This document shows, in pieces, positions 33,791-42,177 of a DNA stretch of 64,000 nt. Origin of the DNA: JANPCX01 sp031431125 (GTDB lineage: Bacteria > Pseudomonadota > Gammaproteobacteria > Burkholderiales > Burkholderiaceae_C); NCBI GenBank assembly GCA_031431125.1, contig JANPCX010000008.1:62001-126000 (forward strand), in the 5' to 3' direction. The position numbers were made by a program, and so were the translations under genes. Position 1 is the stretch's first letter. Each line of letters opens with the position of its first letter. The notes beneath the pieces are model-generated. The model saw only the letters and a program-made list of their open reading frames with translations, was not told where the DNA came from and made no database searches.

Positions 33791-35223
33791 CCGCCGTCCT
33801 GCGTTTCGCTTTCGTCGCCAAGCTCGGGCAAAGGCAGCAGCACTTGGGTCCGTCCGTCTGACAGCCCTTCCACCGACTTGAGCTTGCGGTTCATCACATT
33901 GGCACGGGTTTGCGCTTGCTCAATGGTGCTGCTGGCTTCGTCCAATTTCTTCTTGGTTTTGGCCAGCACATCACCAAACTTGGCGAACTCGGTTTTCACC
34001 GCACCGAGCACCTCCCACACCTCGGCCGAACGCTGCTCCAGCGCCAGGGTGCGAAAACCCATTTGCAAGCTGTTCAGCGTGGCCAGCAGGGTGGTGGGCC
34101 CGGCCAACATCACCTTGTAGTCGCGCTGCAGCGACTCCATCAAACCCGGCCGGCGCAATGCCTCTGCATAGAGGCTTTCGGTGGGCAAAAACAAAATCGC
34201 AAAGTCGGTGGTGTGCGGTGCCGCAATGTATTTTTCTTTGATGGTGCGCGCTTCCATGCGCAGACGCGCCTCAATGGCCTTGGCAGCGGCGTCGGCCGCC
34301 ACCACGTCGGCGCGGTCTTGGGCATCCAGCAGGCGTTCGTGGTCTTCACGCGGAAACTTGGCATCAATCGGTAGCCACATCGGCAGGCCATCGTCACGGC
34401 GGCCTGGCAGCTTCACCGCAAACTCCACCCTGGCACCGGAACCAGGCACGGTCTCCACATTGCATGCGTATTGTTCGGGCGTGAACACCTGTTCCAACAA
34501 ACCCGCCAGCTGCACCTCGCCAAATATCCCGCGGGTTTTGACATTGCTGAGCACACGGTTGAGCGAGCCCACATCTTTGGCCAGCAACTGCATTTCGCCC
34601 AAGCCTTTGTGCACCTGCTCCAAGCGGTCGGCCACTTGTTTGAAACTTTCACCCAAACGTTGTTCCAGCGTGGCGTGGAGTTTTTCGTCCACCGTCAGGC
34701 GCATTTGTTCCAGCTTGGCTTCATTGCCTTGTTGCAGAGCGGTCAGGCGTTGTTCCACCGCACCGCGAACCTCGTTCAAGCGCCGCTCGTTGGCCTCGGA
34801 CAACAGCCGCAGCTGCTCATTCAAAGTGTCGGCAAAACGTTTGAAGGCGCCGTCCTGCGCATCGCGTGAGCTCTGCGCTTGGTGGGCCTGCGAGCTCACC
34901 GCCGATTGCAGCGCTTGGCTGACGGCCGTTTGCAGTGAGGCCAATTGAATGCGAAAGCTGTCAATCTGCTCGTTCTGCGTGCGCGCCACGTCGCCTTGTT
35001 GGTTCAGCAGGGTTTGCTGAAACAAACCCAGCGTGCCCGCGATCTCCTGCCGAGTGCCCTGGGCACTGCGGCCCACTTCATCACGCAGCTCACGCTCCAG
35101 GCGCTCGGCTTGTTGCTGCGCTTGCCGGGGGTCAGGACCACGCGAGGCGCGTAGCGCCCACCACAGCAACACCAACAAATTCAAGGCGGCCAGCAGCACC
35201 GCGATCCAGGGCAAATAGCTCAT
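33787..35223 (-). CDS. rmuC: RmuC-family DNA recombination protein
   Basis: 478 aa. An N-terminal membrane anchor (about 3-24) is followed by a long coiled coil (about 35-220, many Gln/Glu/Arg heptads) and the RmuC nuclease-like domain (about 230-430) with RGIFGEVQLAGLLEQVF, LPIDAKFPREDHERLL and FAILFLPTESLYAEAL. RmuC is linked to limiting inverted-repeat-induced rearrangement in E. coli, which is notable next to an inverted-repeat insertion. The ATG at 35223 begins the anchor. The downstream MFS gene overlaps by 4 nt. Confidence 0.93.
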   Translation of the reverse strand: MSYLPWIAVLLAALNLLVLLWWALRASRGPDPRQAQQQAERLERELRDEVGRSAQGTRQEIAGTLGLFQQTLLNQQGDVARTQNEQIDSFRIQLASLQTAVSQALQSAVSSQAHQAQSSRDAQDGAFKRFADTLNEQLRLLSEANERRLNEVRGAVEQRLTALQQGNEAKLEQMRLTVDEKLHATLEQRLGESFKQVADRLEQVHKGLGEMQLLAKDVGSLNRVLSNVKTRGIFGEVQLAGLLEQVFTPEQYACNVETVPGSGARVEFAVKLPGRRDDGLPMWLPIDAKFPREDHERLLDAQDRADVVAADAAAKAIEARLRMEARTIKEKYIAAPHTTDFAILFLPTESLYAEALRRPGLMESLQRDYKVMLAGPTTLLATLNSLQMGFRTLALEQRSAEVWEVLGAVKTEFAKFGDVLAKTKKKLDEASSTIEQAQTRANVMNRKLKSVEGLSDGRTQVLLPLPELGDESETQDGG

Positions 35224-35249
35224 GCCAGCGATTGTCGCAGGCGGACAGA

Positions 35250-36245
35250 TCAAGCCTTGCTCAGCACCTCAGCATTGATAGGCGTGGGCGGCCGCCCCGC
35301 CTCGGGGCCACAGCCCAATGCCGCAATCAAGTTATCCGCCGCCAAGTCCGCCATGGCCCGGCGTGTCGCCAGGGTGCTGCTGGCAATGTGGGGGGTGAGC
35401 ACCACATTGGGCAGCTTGAGCAACTCGGGGTGCACCTGCGGCTCGCCTTCAAACACATCCAAACCCGCCGCGGCGATGCGCTGTTCCTTGAGGGCCTGGG
35501 CCAAGGCGGCATCATGAACAATGCCGCCGCGTGCAATGTTGGTGAGCGTGGCGGTGGGTTTCATCAAGGCCAACTCAGCCGCGCCGATGGCGTGGTGGGA
35601 GGCGCTGGAATAGGGCAGCACCAGCACCAAATGATCGGCTTGGCGCAGCAGATCTTCTTTGCTGACGTAACGTGCGTTCAGCTCAGCCTCAGTGGATACA
35701 TCGATTGGGGAACGATTGTGATAAACCACCTTCATGCCAAAACCCCAAGCGCCACGCCTTGCAATGCCCTGGCCGATGCGGCCCATGCCGAGGATGCCCA
35801 GGGTGGCACCGTGCACATCGCTGCCAGCGAGCAGGTTGTAAGTCCATTTTTCCCACTGGCCGCTACGCAGAAAACGTTCGCCCTCGAACATGCGGCGTGC
35901 GGTGGCCATCATTAGAGCGAAAGCAAAATCAGCGGTGCTCTCTGACAGCACGTCGGGCGTGTTGGTGCACACCACACCCGCCGCAGTGCAAGCGGCGATG
36001 TCGATGTTGTTGTAACCCACGGCCATGTTGGCGATGGCTTTGAGTTGCGGGTTGGCAGCGAGCAAGGCGGCATCAACTTTTTCGCCCGCCGTAATGAAGG
36101 CACCTTGTTTGCCGTGCAGGCGTTGTCTCAATTCGGCACTTGACCAGACCTCGTCTGCCTCGTTGATGTGTACCTCAAAGTGCTGACGCAGGCGCTCAAT
36201 GACCTCGGGGAAAACCGCCCGGGCCACGAGCACCTGTGCACGCAT
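35250..36245 (-). CDS. D-2-hydroxyacid dehydrogenase (glyoxylate/hydroxypyruvate reductase-like)
   Basis: 331 aa NAD(P)-dependent dehydrogenase of the GhrB/glyoxylate reductase group. The nucleotide-binding motif LGILGMGRIGQGIARR (about 150-165) is followed by catalytic Arg in NIARGGIVHDAAL, Glu in DVFEGEPQVHPELL and His in LTPHIASSTL. Probably reduces glyoxylate, hydroxypyruvate or 2-ketogluconate; exact substrate not readable. It lies 3 nt after the upstream transporter stop, so the two are one operon, perhaps linking uptake of an organic acid to its reduction. Confidence 0.87.
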   Translation of the reverse strand: MRAQVLVARAVFPEVIERLRQHFEVHINEADEVWSSAELRQRLHGKQGAFITAGEKVDAALLAANPQLKAIANMAVGYNNIDIAACTAAGVVCTNTPDVLSESTADFAFALMMATARRMFEGERFLRSGQWEKWTYNLLAGSDVHGATLGILGMGRIGQGIARRGAWGFGMKVVYHNRSPIDVSTEAELNARYVSKEDLLRQADHLVLVLPYSSASHHAIGAAELALMKPTATLTNIARGGIVHDAALAQALKEQRIAAAGLDVFEGEPQVHPELLKLPNVVLTPHIASSTLATRRAMADLAADNLIAALGCGPEAGRPPTPINAEVLSKA

Positions 36246-36248
36246 GGT

Positions 36249-37625
36249 TCAGTTCGACTGTGGGGCGGTCACCGCAGGCGCGGTCACGGGCGTGGAGGCA
36301 CTCGTCGCTGGAACCTGTCCACGCGGCGTGGAGCCTGGATTGAATCCAATGACGGCCACCATCACAAAGAAACCCACCACATAAGCCACTGCCACAAACC
36401 AGCCGTGACGCAACCACTGGCCCACCGAACGCGCCTCGGGGTACATGTTGGAAAGCGCGACCCCTGCACTGGAGCCAAACCACAACATGGAACCACCAAA
36501 ACCGACCGCATAAGCCAAAAAGCCCCAGTCGTAACCGCCTTGTTTGATGGCCAGCGCCGTCAAGGGAATGTTGTCAAACACCGCCGACAAGAAACCCAAG
36601 CCCAAGGCCGATTGCCATGAAGCCACCGGCAATTGATCCACGGGCATCATGGAGGCGCACAACACCAGCGCCAACAAAAAGATAGAACCACGCAGCGCCC
36701 CTGGCAGCAGCGACCAATCAGGGGTACGAATGACCAAACTCAACAAGATGGCGCCCCAGACTGCGGCACCTAAAAACGGAAACGAGTCTGACACCGCATT
36801 GAATTTCAAGTTAACAACAATGTTGACGGTAACGGCAGAAATCAAGATGAAAGCCACCACAGCCAATCGCGGATAGTCCACATGCGCGCCCGGCGTGGCG
36901 TTGGCTTGAATAGGCGAGTAAGCCTGTTGCTTCAGGGCAGCCGGAATGCCGAAGATGAAGAGCGCCACACCCGAGCCGATGAATGCTTCCAGCACTTCCA
37001 CGGGCGAGATCCCGGCAATCCACATCATGGTGGTAGTGGTGTCACCGACCACACTGCCAGCACCGCCACCGTTGGAGGCGGCCACGATGGCGGCCAAATA
37101 TCCTATGTGCACCTTGCCCTTGAACACGGTGTGGGCAATGGCCCCACCAATCATGGCGGCGGCTATGTTGTCCAGAAAACTGGAGAGCACGAAAATCAAC
37201 ACCAACAGCACGAAACCGCCCTTCCAATCGTCGGGCAAATAGCGCGGCAAGATGGCCGGTACCTCGGTGTCTTCAAAGTGCTTGGCCAAAAGCGCAAAAC
37301 CCAATAGCAAGAGCAGCAAGTTAACCAAGATCACCCACTCGTGTCCCAGGTGGTTCACAAAGCCACCCACGCCCGCACCAAACTTGAAGGGCGAGAACAC
37401 GATTTTGTAGAGCGCAATGACGACCGCCCCAGTCACCGCCGTTTGCAAGGTGAAGTTGTGAAAGAGGGCCACACATGCCAGCACGCAGGCGAACAAAATG
37501 AACTCGACCGGCACCGAGCCCACCGTCGGCCCCGCGAAGGGGACTGCTTCAGCAGAAGCCCAAGCCAGTTGCGGGCTTGCGAAAAGCAAGAAAACCGCAC
37601 AAGCGGCCGAAAAGACTTTGGACAT
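36249..37625 (-). CDS. Ion-transporter superfamily membrane protein (citrate transporter/NhaD-like)
   Basis: 458 aa with an N-terminal signal-like helix (FSAACAVFLLFASPQLAWASA) and about 11-12 further membrane helices. Two repeated cores with helix breaks, SSFLDNIAAAMIGGAIAH and SAVFDNIPLTALAIKQGG, carry the DN motifs typical of the NhaD/ArsB/CitMHS group, and GGGAGSVVGDTTTTMMW fits its substrate loop. Likely a cation-coupled organic anion transporter or Na+/H+ antiporter. The ATG at 37625 has GAGGGA upstream. Co-transcribed with the hydroxyacid dehydrogenase 3 nt downstream. Confidence 0.8.
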   Translation of the reverse strand: MSKVFSAACAVFLLFASPQLAWASAEAVPFAGPTVGSVPVEFILFACVLACVALFHNFTLQTAVTGAVVIALYKIVFSPFKFGAGVGGFVNHLGHEWVILVNLLLLLLGFALLAKHFEDTEVPAILPRYLPDDWKGGFVLLVLIFVLSSFLDNIAAAMIGGAIAHTVFKGKVHIGYLAAIVAASNGGGAGSVVGDTTTTMMWIAGISPVEVLEAFIGSGVALFIFGIPAALKQQAYSPIQANATPGAHVDYPRLAVVAFILISAVTVNIVVNLKFNAVSDSFPFLGAAVWGAILLSLVIRTPDWSLLPGALRGSIFLLALVLCASMMPVDQLPVASWQSALGLGFLSAVFDNIPLTALAIKQGGYDWGFLAYAVGFGGSMLWFGSSAGVALSNMYPEARSVGQWLRHGWFVAVAYVVGFFVMVAVIGFNPGSTPRGQVPATSASTPVTAPAVTAPQSN

Positions 37626-37783
37626 GGGATCCCTCAAAAATTGTTTGACCTGAACCAAGCCTGAATAGGCCCACTAAAAGCAAGGAATTGTAGTGAGGGA
37701 GCACTCGGCGCGCTACGTAGGTAACAACCCGTGCGCCGCCAGGCGAGCCTAAGCAGGCGCAGCTGCGGCGTCCAGCGGACGCT

Positions 37784-38494
37784 TCAGGTCATGAACCGCG
37801 TGTAGCCTTCAACCGGCTCTCTTTCAGTCACCAAACTGTTCTCCACTGCATCGGGATCGGCCCAGCCCAAGGACATGCCGCACACCAACATGTCGCTCGC
37901 GGGTGCCTCGATGTGCTCCAGGATGATTTTGTGAAAGGGCGTGAAAGCGGCTTGCGGGCAAGTGTCCAGGCCACGGGCGCGCGCTGCGACCATGATGTTC
38001 TGCAAGAACATGCCGTAGTCCATCCAACTGCCTTGTTGCATCACCCGGTCAATGGTGAACATCAACCCCACGGGTGCATCAAAGAAGGTGTAGTTGCGGC
38101 CATGCTGGGCATGCATGCGGGCTTTGTCGGTTTTTTGGATACCCAGCAAGCCATACAAATCCCAGCCCACTTTGCGCCTGCGGTCGATATAGGGCGAGCG
38201 CCATTCGGTGGGGTAATAGGCATATTCCTCGGTGTGGGTGGCGGCGACAGCCGGGTCATCAAAAGCCGCGTGCACTTTGCTCGCCAGCGACGACAAGGCG
38301 CTGCCGGTCAAGACCGTCACTTTCCAAGGCTGGGTGTTGGTGCCCGAGGGTGCGCGCCCCGCCACACGCAAGATGTCCAGGATGGTTTCCCGCGGCACGG
38401 GTGTTGGCAAAAACGCGCGGATCGATGCGCGTGAGGTGATGGCAGCATCAACGACGGCGGTTTGGTCAGGCGTGAAACTTGGGCGTTGGGACAT
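37784..38494 (-). CDS. Nitroreductase-family flavoprotein
   Basis: 236 aa FMN-dependent NAD(P)H oxidoreductase fold. The N-terminal ITSRASIRAFLPTPVPRETILDILRVAGRAPSGTNTQPWKVTVLTG is the classic FMN-binding region of the family, and the C-terminal half contains GSWMDYGMFLQNIMVAARARGLDTCPQAAF. The natural substrate is unknown. The ATG at 38494 has a GGAG-like site; it lies 32 nt downstream of the deacetylase-family gene on the same strand. Confidence 0.88.
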   Translation of the reverse strand: MSQRPSFTPDQTAVVDAAITSRASIRAFLPTPVPRETILDILRVAGRAPSGTNTQPWKVTVLTGSALSSLASKVHAAFDDPAVAATHTEEYAYYPTEWRSPYIDRRRKVGWDLYGLLGIQKTDKARMHAQHGRNYTFFDAPVGLMFTIDRVMQQGSWMDYGMFLQNIMVAARARGLDTCPQAAFTPFHKIILEHIEAPASDMLVCGMSLGWADPDAVENSLVTEREPVEGYTRFMT

Positions 38495-38526
38495 GGGAAA
38501 GACTCCAAAACAAGGGACTGATTGTT

Positions 38527-39459
38527 TCACTGCGTGGCCCAGCGAGACCAACTGTCGACAGCGATACGGTAGGTATTGACTTGCACCGCCACCGTGTCTT
38601 CGATCACACGCCCATAACCTCCGGCCATGGAAAAGGCCAGCGGAATGCGGCGCTCGCGCGCAAAGTCGAACACCCTTCGGTCGCGCTCGGCCAAACCCGC
38701 GGTGGTGAGTTTGAGCCGCCCGAGCCGGTCGCCTTCATGCGGATCGGCCCCAGCAACATAAAAGATCAAACCCGGCGGGCCATCAAGGTGGCGGCGTTCC
38801 ATTTGCAGCAGCGCGTCGTCGAGCGCAACGAGATAGTCGTCGTCAGCACAGCCATCGGGCAGGTCAACATCCAAGTCGCTGGCCTCCTTGCGAAATGGAA
38901 AATTCTTCTCGCCGTGCATAGACAGGGTGAACACGGTGGGATCGTCGGCAAAGATGGCGGCAGTGCCATTGCCTTGGTGCACATCCAAATCCACCACCGC
39001 CACCCGCAGCAGTTGCCGGTGCTGGCGGTGCCACTCGGCTTGCATCAAACGGGCGGCCACGGCCACGTCGTTGAACACGCAGTAACCGCCGCCCTTGTCT
39101 GCATAAGCATGGTGGGTTCCTCCGGCCAAATTTGCCGCCAGGCCCTCACGCAACGCCGTGCGTGCGGCGGCCACCGTGGCGCCAACGGATCGCCTGGAAC
39201 GCTCCACCATGCGTGGCGTCCAGGGGAACCCAATTTCCCGCTGCGCCGCCGCGCTGAGCGTGCCGTGCACCACTGCTTCGACATACGAAGGTGTGTGGGC
39301 CAGCGCCAGTTCGCCGTCGCTTGCCGCAGGCGCTTCTTGCAAGGACACCGCCGCAAGGGACGCCTGCAATTGCTCGCGCAGCAAACGGTACTTTTGCATC
39401 GGGAAGCGGTGCCCTTCAGGCAGTGGCAAAACGAAATGGTCGGAGTAATAAGCCTTCAT
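38527..39459 (-). CDS. Histone deacetylase-family (class II-like) zinc amidohydrolase
   Basis: 310 aa member of the arginase/deacetylase fold; bacterial relatives deacetylate acetylpolyamines, acetoin-related or other small acetyl amides. Active-site motifs: GGTHHAYADKGGGYCVFNDVAVAA (His pair), VVDLDVHQGNGTAAIF (zinc Asp and His) and VAGADPHEGDRLGRL (zinc Asp), and FSMAGGYGRV near the end. All catalytic residues appear intact. The ATG at 39459 is preferred over a TTG three codons upstream. Substrate unknown. Confidence 0.88.
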   Translation of the reverse strand: MKAYYSDHFVLPLPEGHRFPMQKYRLLREQLQASLAAVSLQEAPAASDGELALAHTPSYVEAVVHGTLSAAAQREIGFPWTPRMVERSRRSVGATVAAARTALREGLAANLAGGTHHAYADKGGGYCVFNDVAVAARLMQAEWHRQHRQLLRVAVVDLDVHQGNGTAAIFADDPTVFTLSMHGEKNFPFRKEASDLDVDLPDGCADDDYLVALDDALLQMERRHLDGPPGLIFYVAGADPHEGDRLGRLKLTTAGLAERDRRVFDFARERRIPLAFSMAGGYGRVIEDTVAVQVNTYRIAVDSWSRWATQ

Positions 39460-39592
39460 GGACGACAAGTGGGGGCAAAAAAAGGCAGGGCATAAACCCG
39501 CCCATTGTCTCTAGATGTTCCATTGCTCGACGGACTGCTTGGCCCCACCTATCCTGCCGCCTCCATCGGTTTTTGGGGAGAGCCCTCCAATT

Positions 39593-39666
39593 TGCTGCAA
39601 TGCAACAATAAACGCTTGATTTGTCATGTTCAAGCCTTATACTTCCCTCCATGGTGCAGCGCAACA
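39593..39666 (+). promoter_or_regulatory. phaP promoter with two PhaR-like boxes
   Basis: Two 15-bp boxes, TGCTGCAATGCAACA (39593-39607) and TGGTGCAGCGCAACA (39652-39666), match at 12 of 15 positions and flank a promoter TTGATT-N16-TATACT (39616-39643). The TGCA-rich boxes resemble sites bound by the PHB-responsive repressor PhaR. One box upstream of -35 and one just after the likely start fit repression. The rest of the 307-nt gap (39460-39766) shows no gene. Confidence 0.55.
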
Positions 39667-39766
39667 TAAGCCTGTGTCAGATAGTGCAGACGGCCAGATT
39701 TCTTGCAGTACCCGCCCGTTGTCCATCGTTGTACCTTTTTCATCCATTGATTCTTAGGAGAACCCC

Positions 39767-40312
39767 ATGAGCTTCACACCTGAACAACTGATCGCCGCCC
39801 ACAAAGCCAACGTCGAAACCCTCTTCGGCCTGACCAACAAAGCCTTCGAAGGCGTTGAGAAGCTGGTTGAACTGAACCTGCAAGTGGCAAAAGCCGCTTT
39901 GGGCGAAGCCGCAGAAACCACCAAAGCTGCCATGTCTGCCAAAGACGCGCAAGAGCTGATGGCCCTGCAAGCTGCTCTGTTGCAGCCAGCCGCTGAAAAA
40001 GCCGCTGCCTACAGCCGTCACCTGTATGACATCGCTGCTGCCACCAACGCTGCAGTCGGCAAAGTTGCCGAAACGACCGCCGCTGAAGCCCAGAAGAAAT
40101 TCACTGCTGCCGTTGACGCTGCTGTGAAAAATGCACCTGCTGGTTCCGAGAACGCTGTTGCTTTGGTGAAGTCGGCTGTGGCCGCTGCCAACAACGCGTA
40201 CGAGAGCGTGAGCAAGGCCGCCAAGCAAGCTGCTGACGTGGCTGAAGCCAACTTCACTGCTGCGACCAACACCGCTTTGAAGACCGCTCAAACCGCTTCC
40301 AAGAAGCGTTAA
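39767..40312 (+). CDS. phaP: Phasin (PHB granule-associated protein)
   Basis: 181 aa amphipathic, Ala/Lys-rich helical protein that coats polyhydroxybutyrate granules. It starts MSFTPEQLIAAHKANVETLFGLTNKAFEGVEKLVELNLQVAK, the canonical betaproteobacterial phasin start, and is almost wholly helical with no membrane segment. AGGAGA lies 6 nt before the ATG. PhaR-like boxes upstream and a strong terminator downstream suggest high, regulated expression. Other pha genes are not in the window. Confidence 0.95.
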   Translation: MSFTPEQLIAAHKANVETLFGLTNKAFEGVEKLVELNLQVAKAALGEAAETTKAAMSAKDAQELMALQAALLQPAAEKAAAYSRHLYDIAAATNAAVGKVAETTAAEAQKKFTAAVDAAVKNAPAGSENAVALVKSAVAAANNAYESVSKAAKQAADVAEANFTAATNTALKTAQTASKKR

Positions 40313-40356
40313 TCACCACGATACCTAGCCTTCGGGCTGGGTCGTGTGATTCAAAA

Positions 40357-40384
40357 AGCCCGGTGTTGAACCGGGCTTTTTTTC
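40357..40384. terminator. Bidirectional terminator between phaP and patatin gene
   Basis: 7-bp stem AGCCCGG/CCGGGCT with an A-run before and T-run after, between convergent genes; serves phaP rightward and could serve the patatin gene leftward. Confidence 0.9.
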
Positions 40385-40385
40385 G

Positions 40386-41303
40386 TCACAAGGTTTTTTC
40401 TGCCAACTTGGCGCGCAGCTGGGGCAACAGCGCCTGCATCGCCTCGCGGCCTGCCTGTATGGACTGCTTTCGCGCCGCAAACGCTGTGGCAGAGACGCCA
40501 GGCAGCAGGGGCCGAACGACCACATCAGCGTCGCGCAATTCAAAGTGGTTGATGCTGCGGCCCATGATGGCAAAGGTTTGCAGCAACATGCGAAACGGGT
40601 CGCCCGTGGGGCCGCCCTCGGGCGGCGCAGAAATATCCACGGCAATCACCACCTCGGCCCCCATTTGCCGGGCAAAACGAACCGGCACCGGCGAGACCAA
40701 ACCGCCATCCACATACTCTCGCCCCGCAATCTTTACCGGCTGAAACACCGCTGGTACGCTGCTGGAGGCGCGAACCGCCATGCCAGTGTCGCCGCGCACA
40801 AAAAGGATGGGCTGCCCGGAGTCCAAATCCGTGGCCACGATACCGAGCGGCAGCCGCATTTGCTCCATGCTGCGCCCGCTGACCTGGTCACGCACGTATT
40901 TGGCCAGCGCCTCACCCCGGATCAGGCCACGACCCGGGAAACCCCAGTCCGTGATGGCGGCCTCGTCCATCTCACCGGCCAACTGACCCAAGACCGTGCC
41001 CGACTTGCCGGATGCGTAAAGCGCGGCCACCAAGCTGCCGGCCGAGGTGCCCACCACCAAGTCCGGCGCGATCCCCGCTTCTTCCAGCACCTGAATGACG
41101 CCGATGTGGGCAAAGCCGCGGGCCGCTCCCCCACCCAGGGCCAAGCCCAACCGAGGCGGTTTGGGCGGCGGTTTGGGGGCCGCGACGGGCACAGGAGCTG
41201 GAACAGGTGCAGGTTCAAGCGCTTTGGGTGTGCTCTGGCACCCCACCAAGGCCAGGCAAAGGGCGAGCAGCCCCAGAATCCGCTTTATATTCTTCATTCG
41301 CAT
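40386..41303 (-). CDS. Patatin-like phospholipase lipoprotein (RssA-like)
   Basis: 305 aa. Lipoprotein signal with lipobox LALVGC (Cys about residue 22), a Pro/Ala linker (about 28-50), then a patatin domain: oxyanion loop GGGAARGFAHIGV, nucleophile Ser in the GTSAGS elbow and catalytic Asp in YVDGGLVSPVP (DGG). Expected to hydrolyse acyl esters at the envelope. ATG at 41303 or 41297. Convergent with phaP; divergent from the TauE/SafE gene. Confidence 0.9.
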   Translation of the reverse strand: MRMKNIKRILGLLALCLALVGCQSTPKALEPAPVPAPVPVAAPKPPPKPPRLGLALGGGAARGFAHIGVIQVLEEAGIAPDLVVGTSAGSLVAALYASGKSGTVLGQLAGEMDEAAITDWGFPGRGLIRGEALAKYVRDQVSGRSMEQMRLPLGIVATDLDSGQPILFVRGDTGMAVRASSSVPAVFQPVKIAGREYVDGGLVSPVPVRFARQMGAEVVIAVDISAPPEGGPTGDPFRMLLQTFAIMGRSINHFELRDADVVVRPLLPGVSATAFAARKQSIQAGREAMQALLPQLRAKLAEKTL

Positions 41304-41391
41304 AATCACAGTACAAATATGTAGTTCCCAAATATATAGGGACTGCCTACAGTCGCGCCTTCAGCGCTGAAATGCGCCCAAGAAAGCGACT

Positions 41392-42159
41392 ATGGACTGG
41401 ATGGCGATTTTGAGCGGGCTGGGTGTCGGCATCATTGTCGGCATGACGGGCGTGGGCGGCGGCTCCCTGATGACGCCACTTTTGCTGTCCGTCTTTAAAC
41501 TCAGCCCGGCGGTGGCCATCGGCACCGACCTGTGGTTTGCGGCCATCACCAAGATTTCGGGTTCTGTGGCCCACCACCAGTCCGGCCATGTGCAGTGGAA
41601 GCTCGCCACCTGCTTGCTCGCGGGCAGCATTCCGGCATCCCTGGCCACCATCGCCTTGATGCATTTCACCGGCATCACCAAAGGTTGGGCCAGTGCACTG
41701 ACCTTCTCTTTGGGCATCGCCCTCTTGCTCACCGCCGTCACCGTGGCCTACCGTGAAGCCTGGCACGCCGTGGGTTTGAAGCTGGAGCGCTGGATACCCG
41801 ACAATCGCAAACCCGCCATCACCGTGGTCTGCGGTTTGATTTTGGGCGTGTTGGTGTCCCTCAGCTCGATTGGCGCCGGGGCCATTGGCGCCACCATGAT
41901 CATGCTGCTCTACCCGCGCTTAGAAAGCCACAAGGTGGTGGGCACCGACATTGCCCATGCAGTGCCACTGACCTTGGTCGCCGGCATTGGCCACGCAACC
42001 CTCGGCCATGTGAACTGGGGTTTGTTGGGGTGGTTGTTGGTGGGCTCGGTACCCGGCATTTGGTTGGGTGCCAAGCTCACAAGGCGCATGCCAGAAAAAC
42101 TCGTTCGCACCTTGTTGTGCATTTCGCTGGTGACCGCCGGCCTCAAAGTGATTCATTGA
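41392..42159 (+). CDS. TauE/SafE-family sulfite exporter-like permease
   Basis: 255 aa with about seven to eight membrane helices arranged as two similar halves, each starting with a glycine-rich segment (GVGIIVGMTGVGGGSLMTPLLL; LGVLVSLSSIGAGAIGATMIML). This is the TauE/SafE (DUF81) pattern of proteins proposed to move sulfite, sulfoacetate or related anions. It sits 18 nt before the sulfite reductase gene, which supports a sulfur-anion role such as protection from excess sulfite. Confidence 0.88.
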   Translation: MDWMAILSGLGVGIIVGMTGVGGGSLMTPLLLSVFKLSPAVAIGTDLWFAAITKISGSVAHHQSGHVQWKLATCLLAGSIPASLATIALMHFTGITKGWASALTFSLGIALLLTAVTVAYREAWHAVGLKLERWIPDNRKPAITVVCGLILGVLVSLSSIGAGAIGATMIMLLYPRLESHKVVGTDIAHAVPLTLVAGIGHATLGHVNWGLLGWLLVGSVPGIWLGAKLTRRMPEKLVRTLLCISLVTAGLKVIH

Positions 42160-42177
42160 GAATTCGTTCAAGCCACC

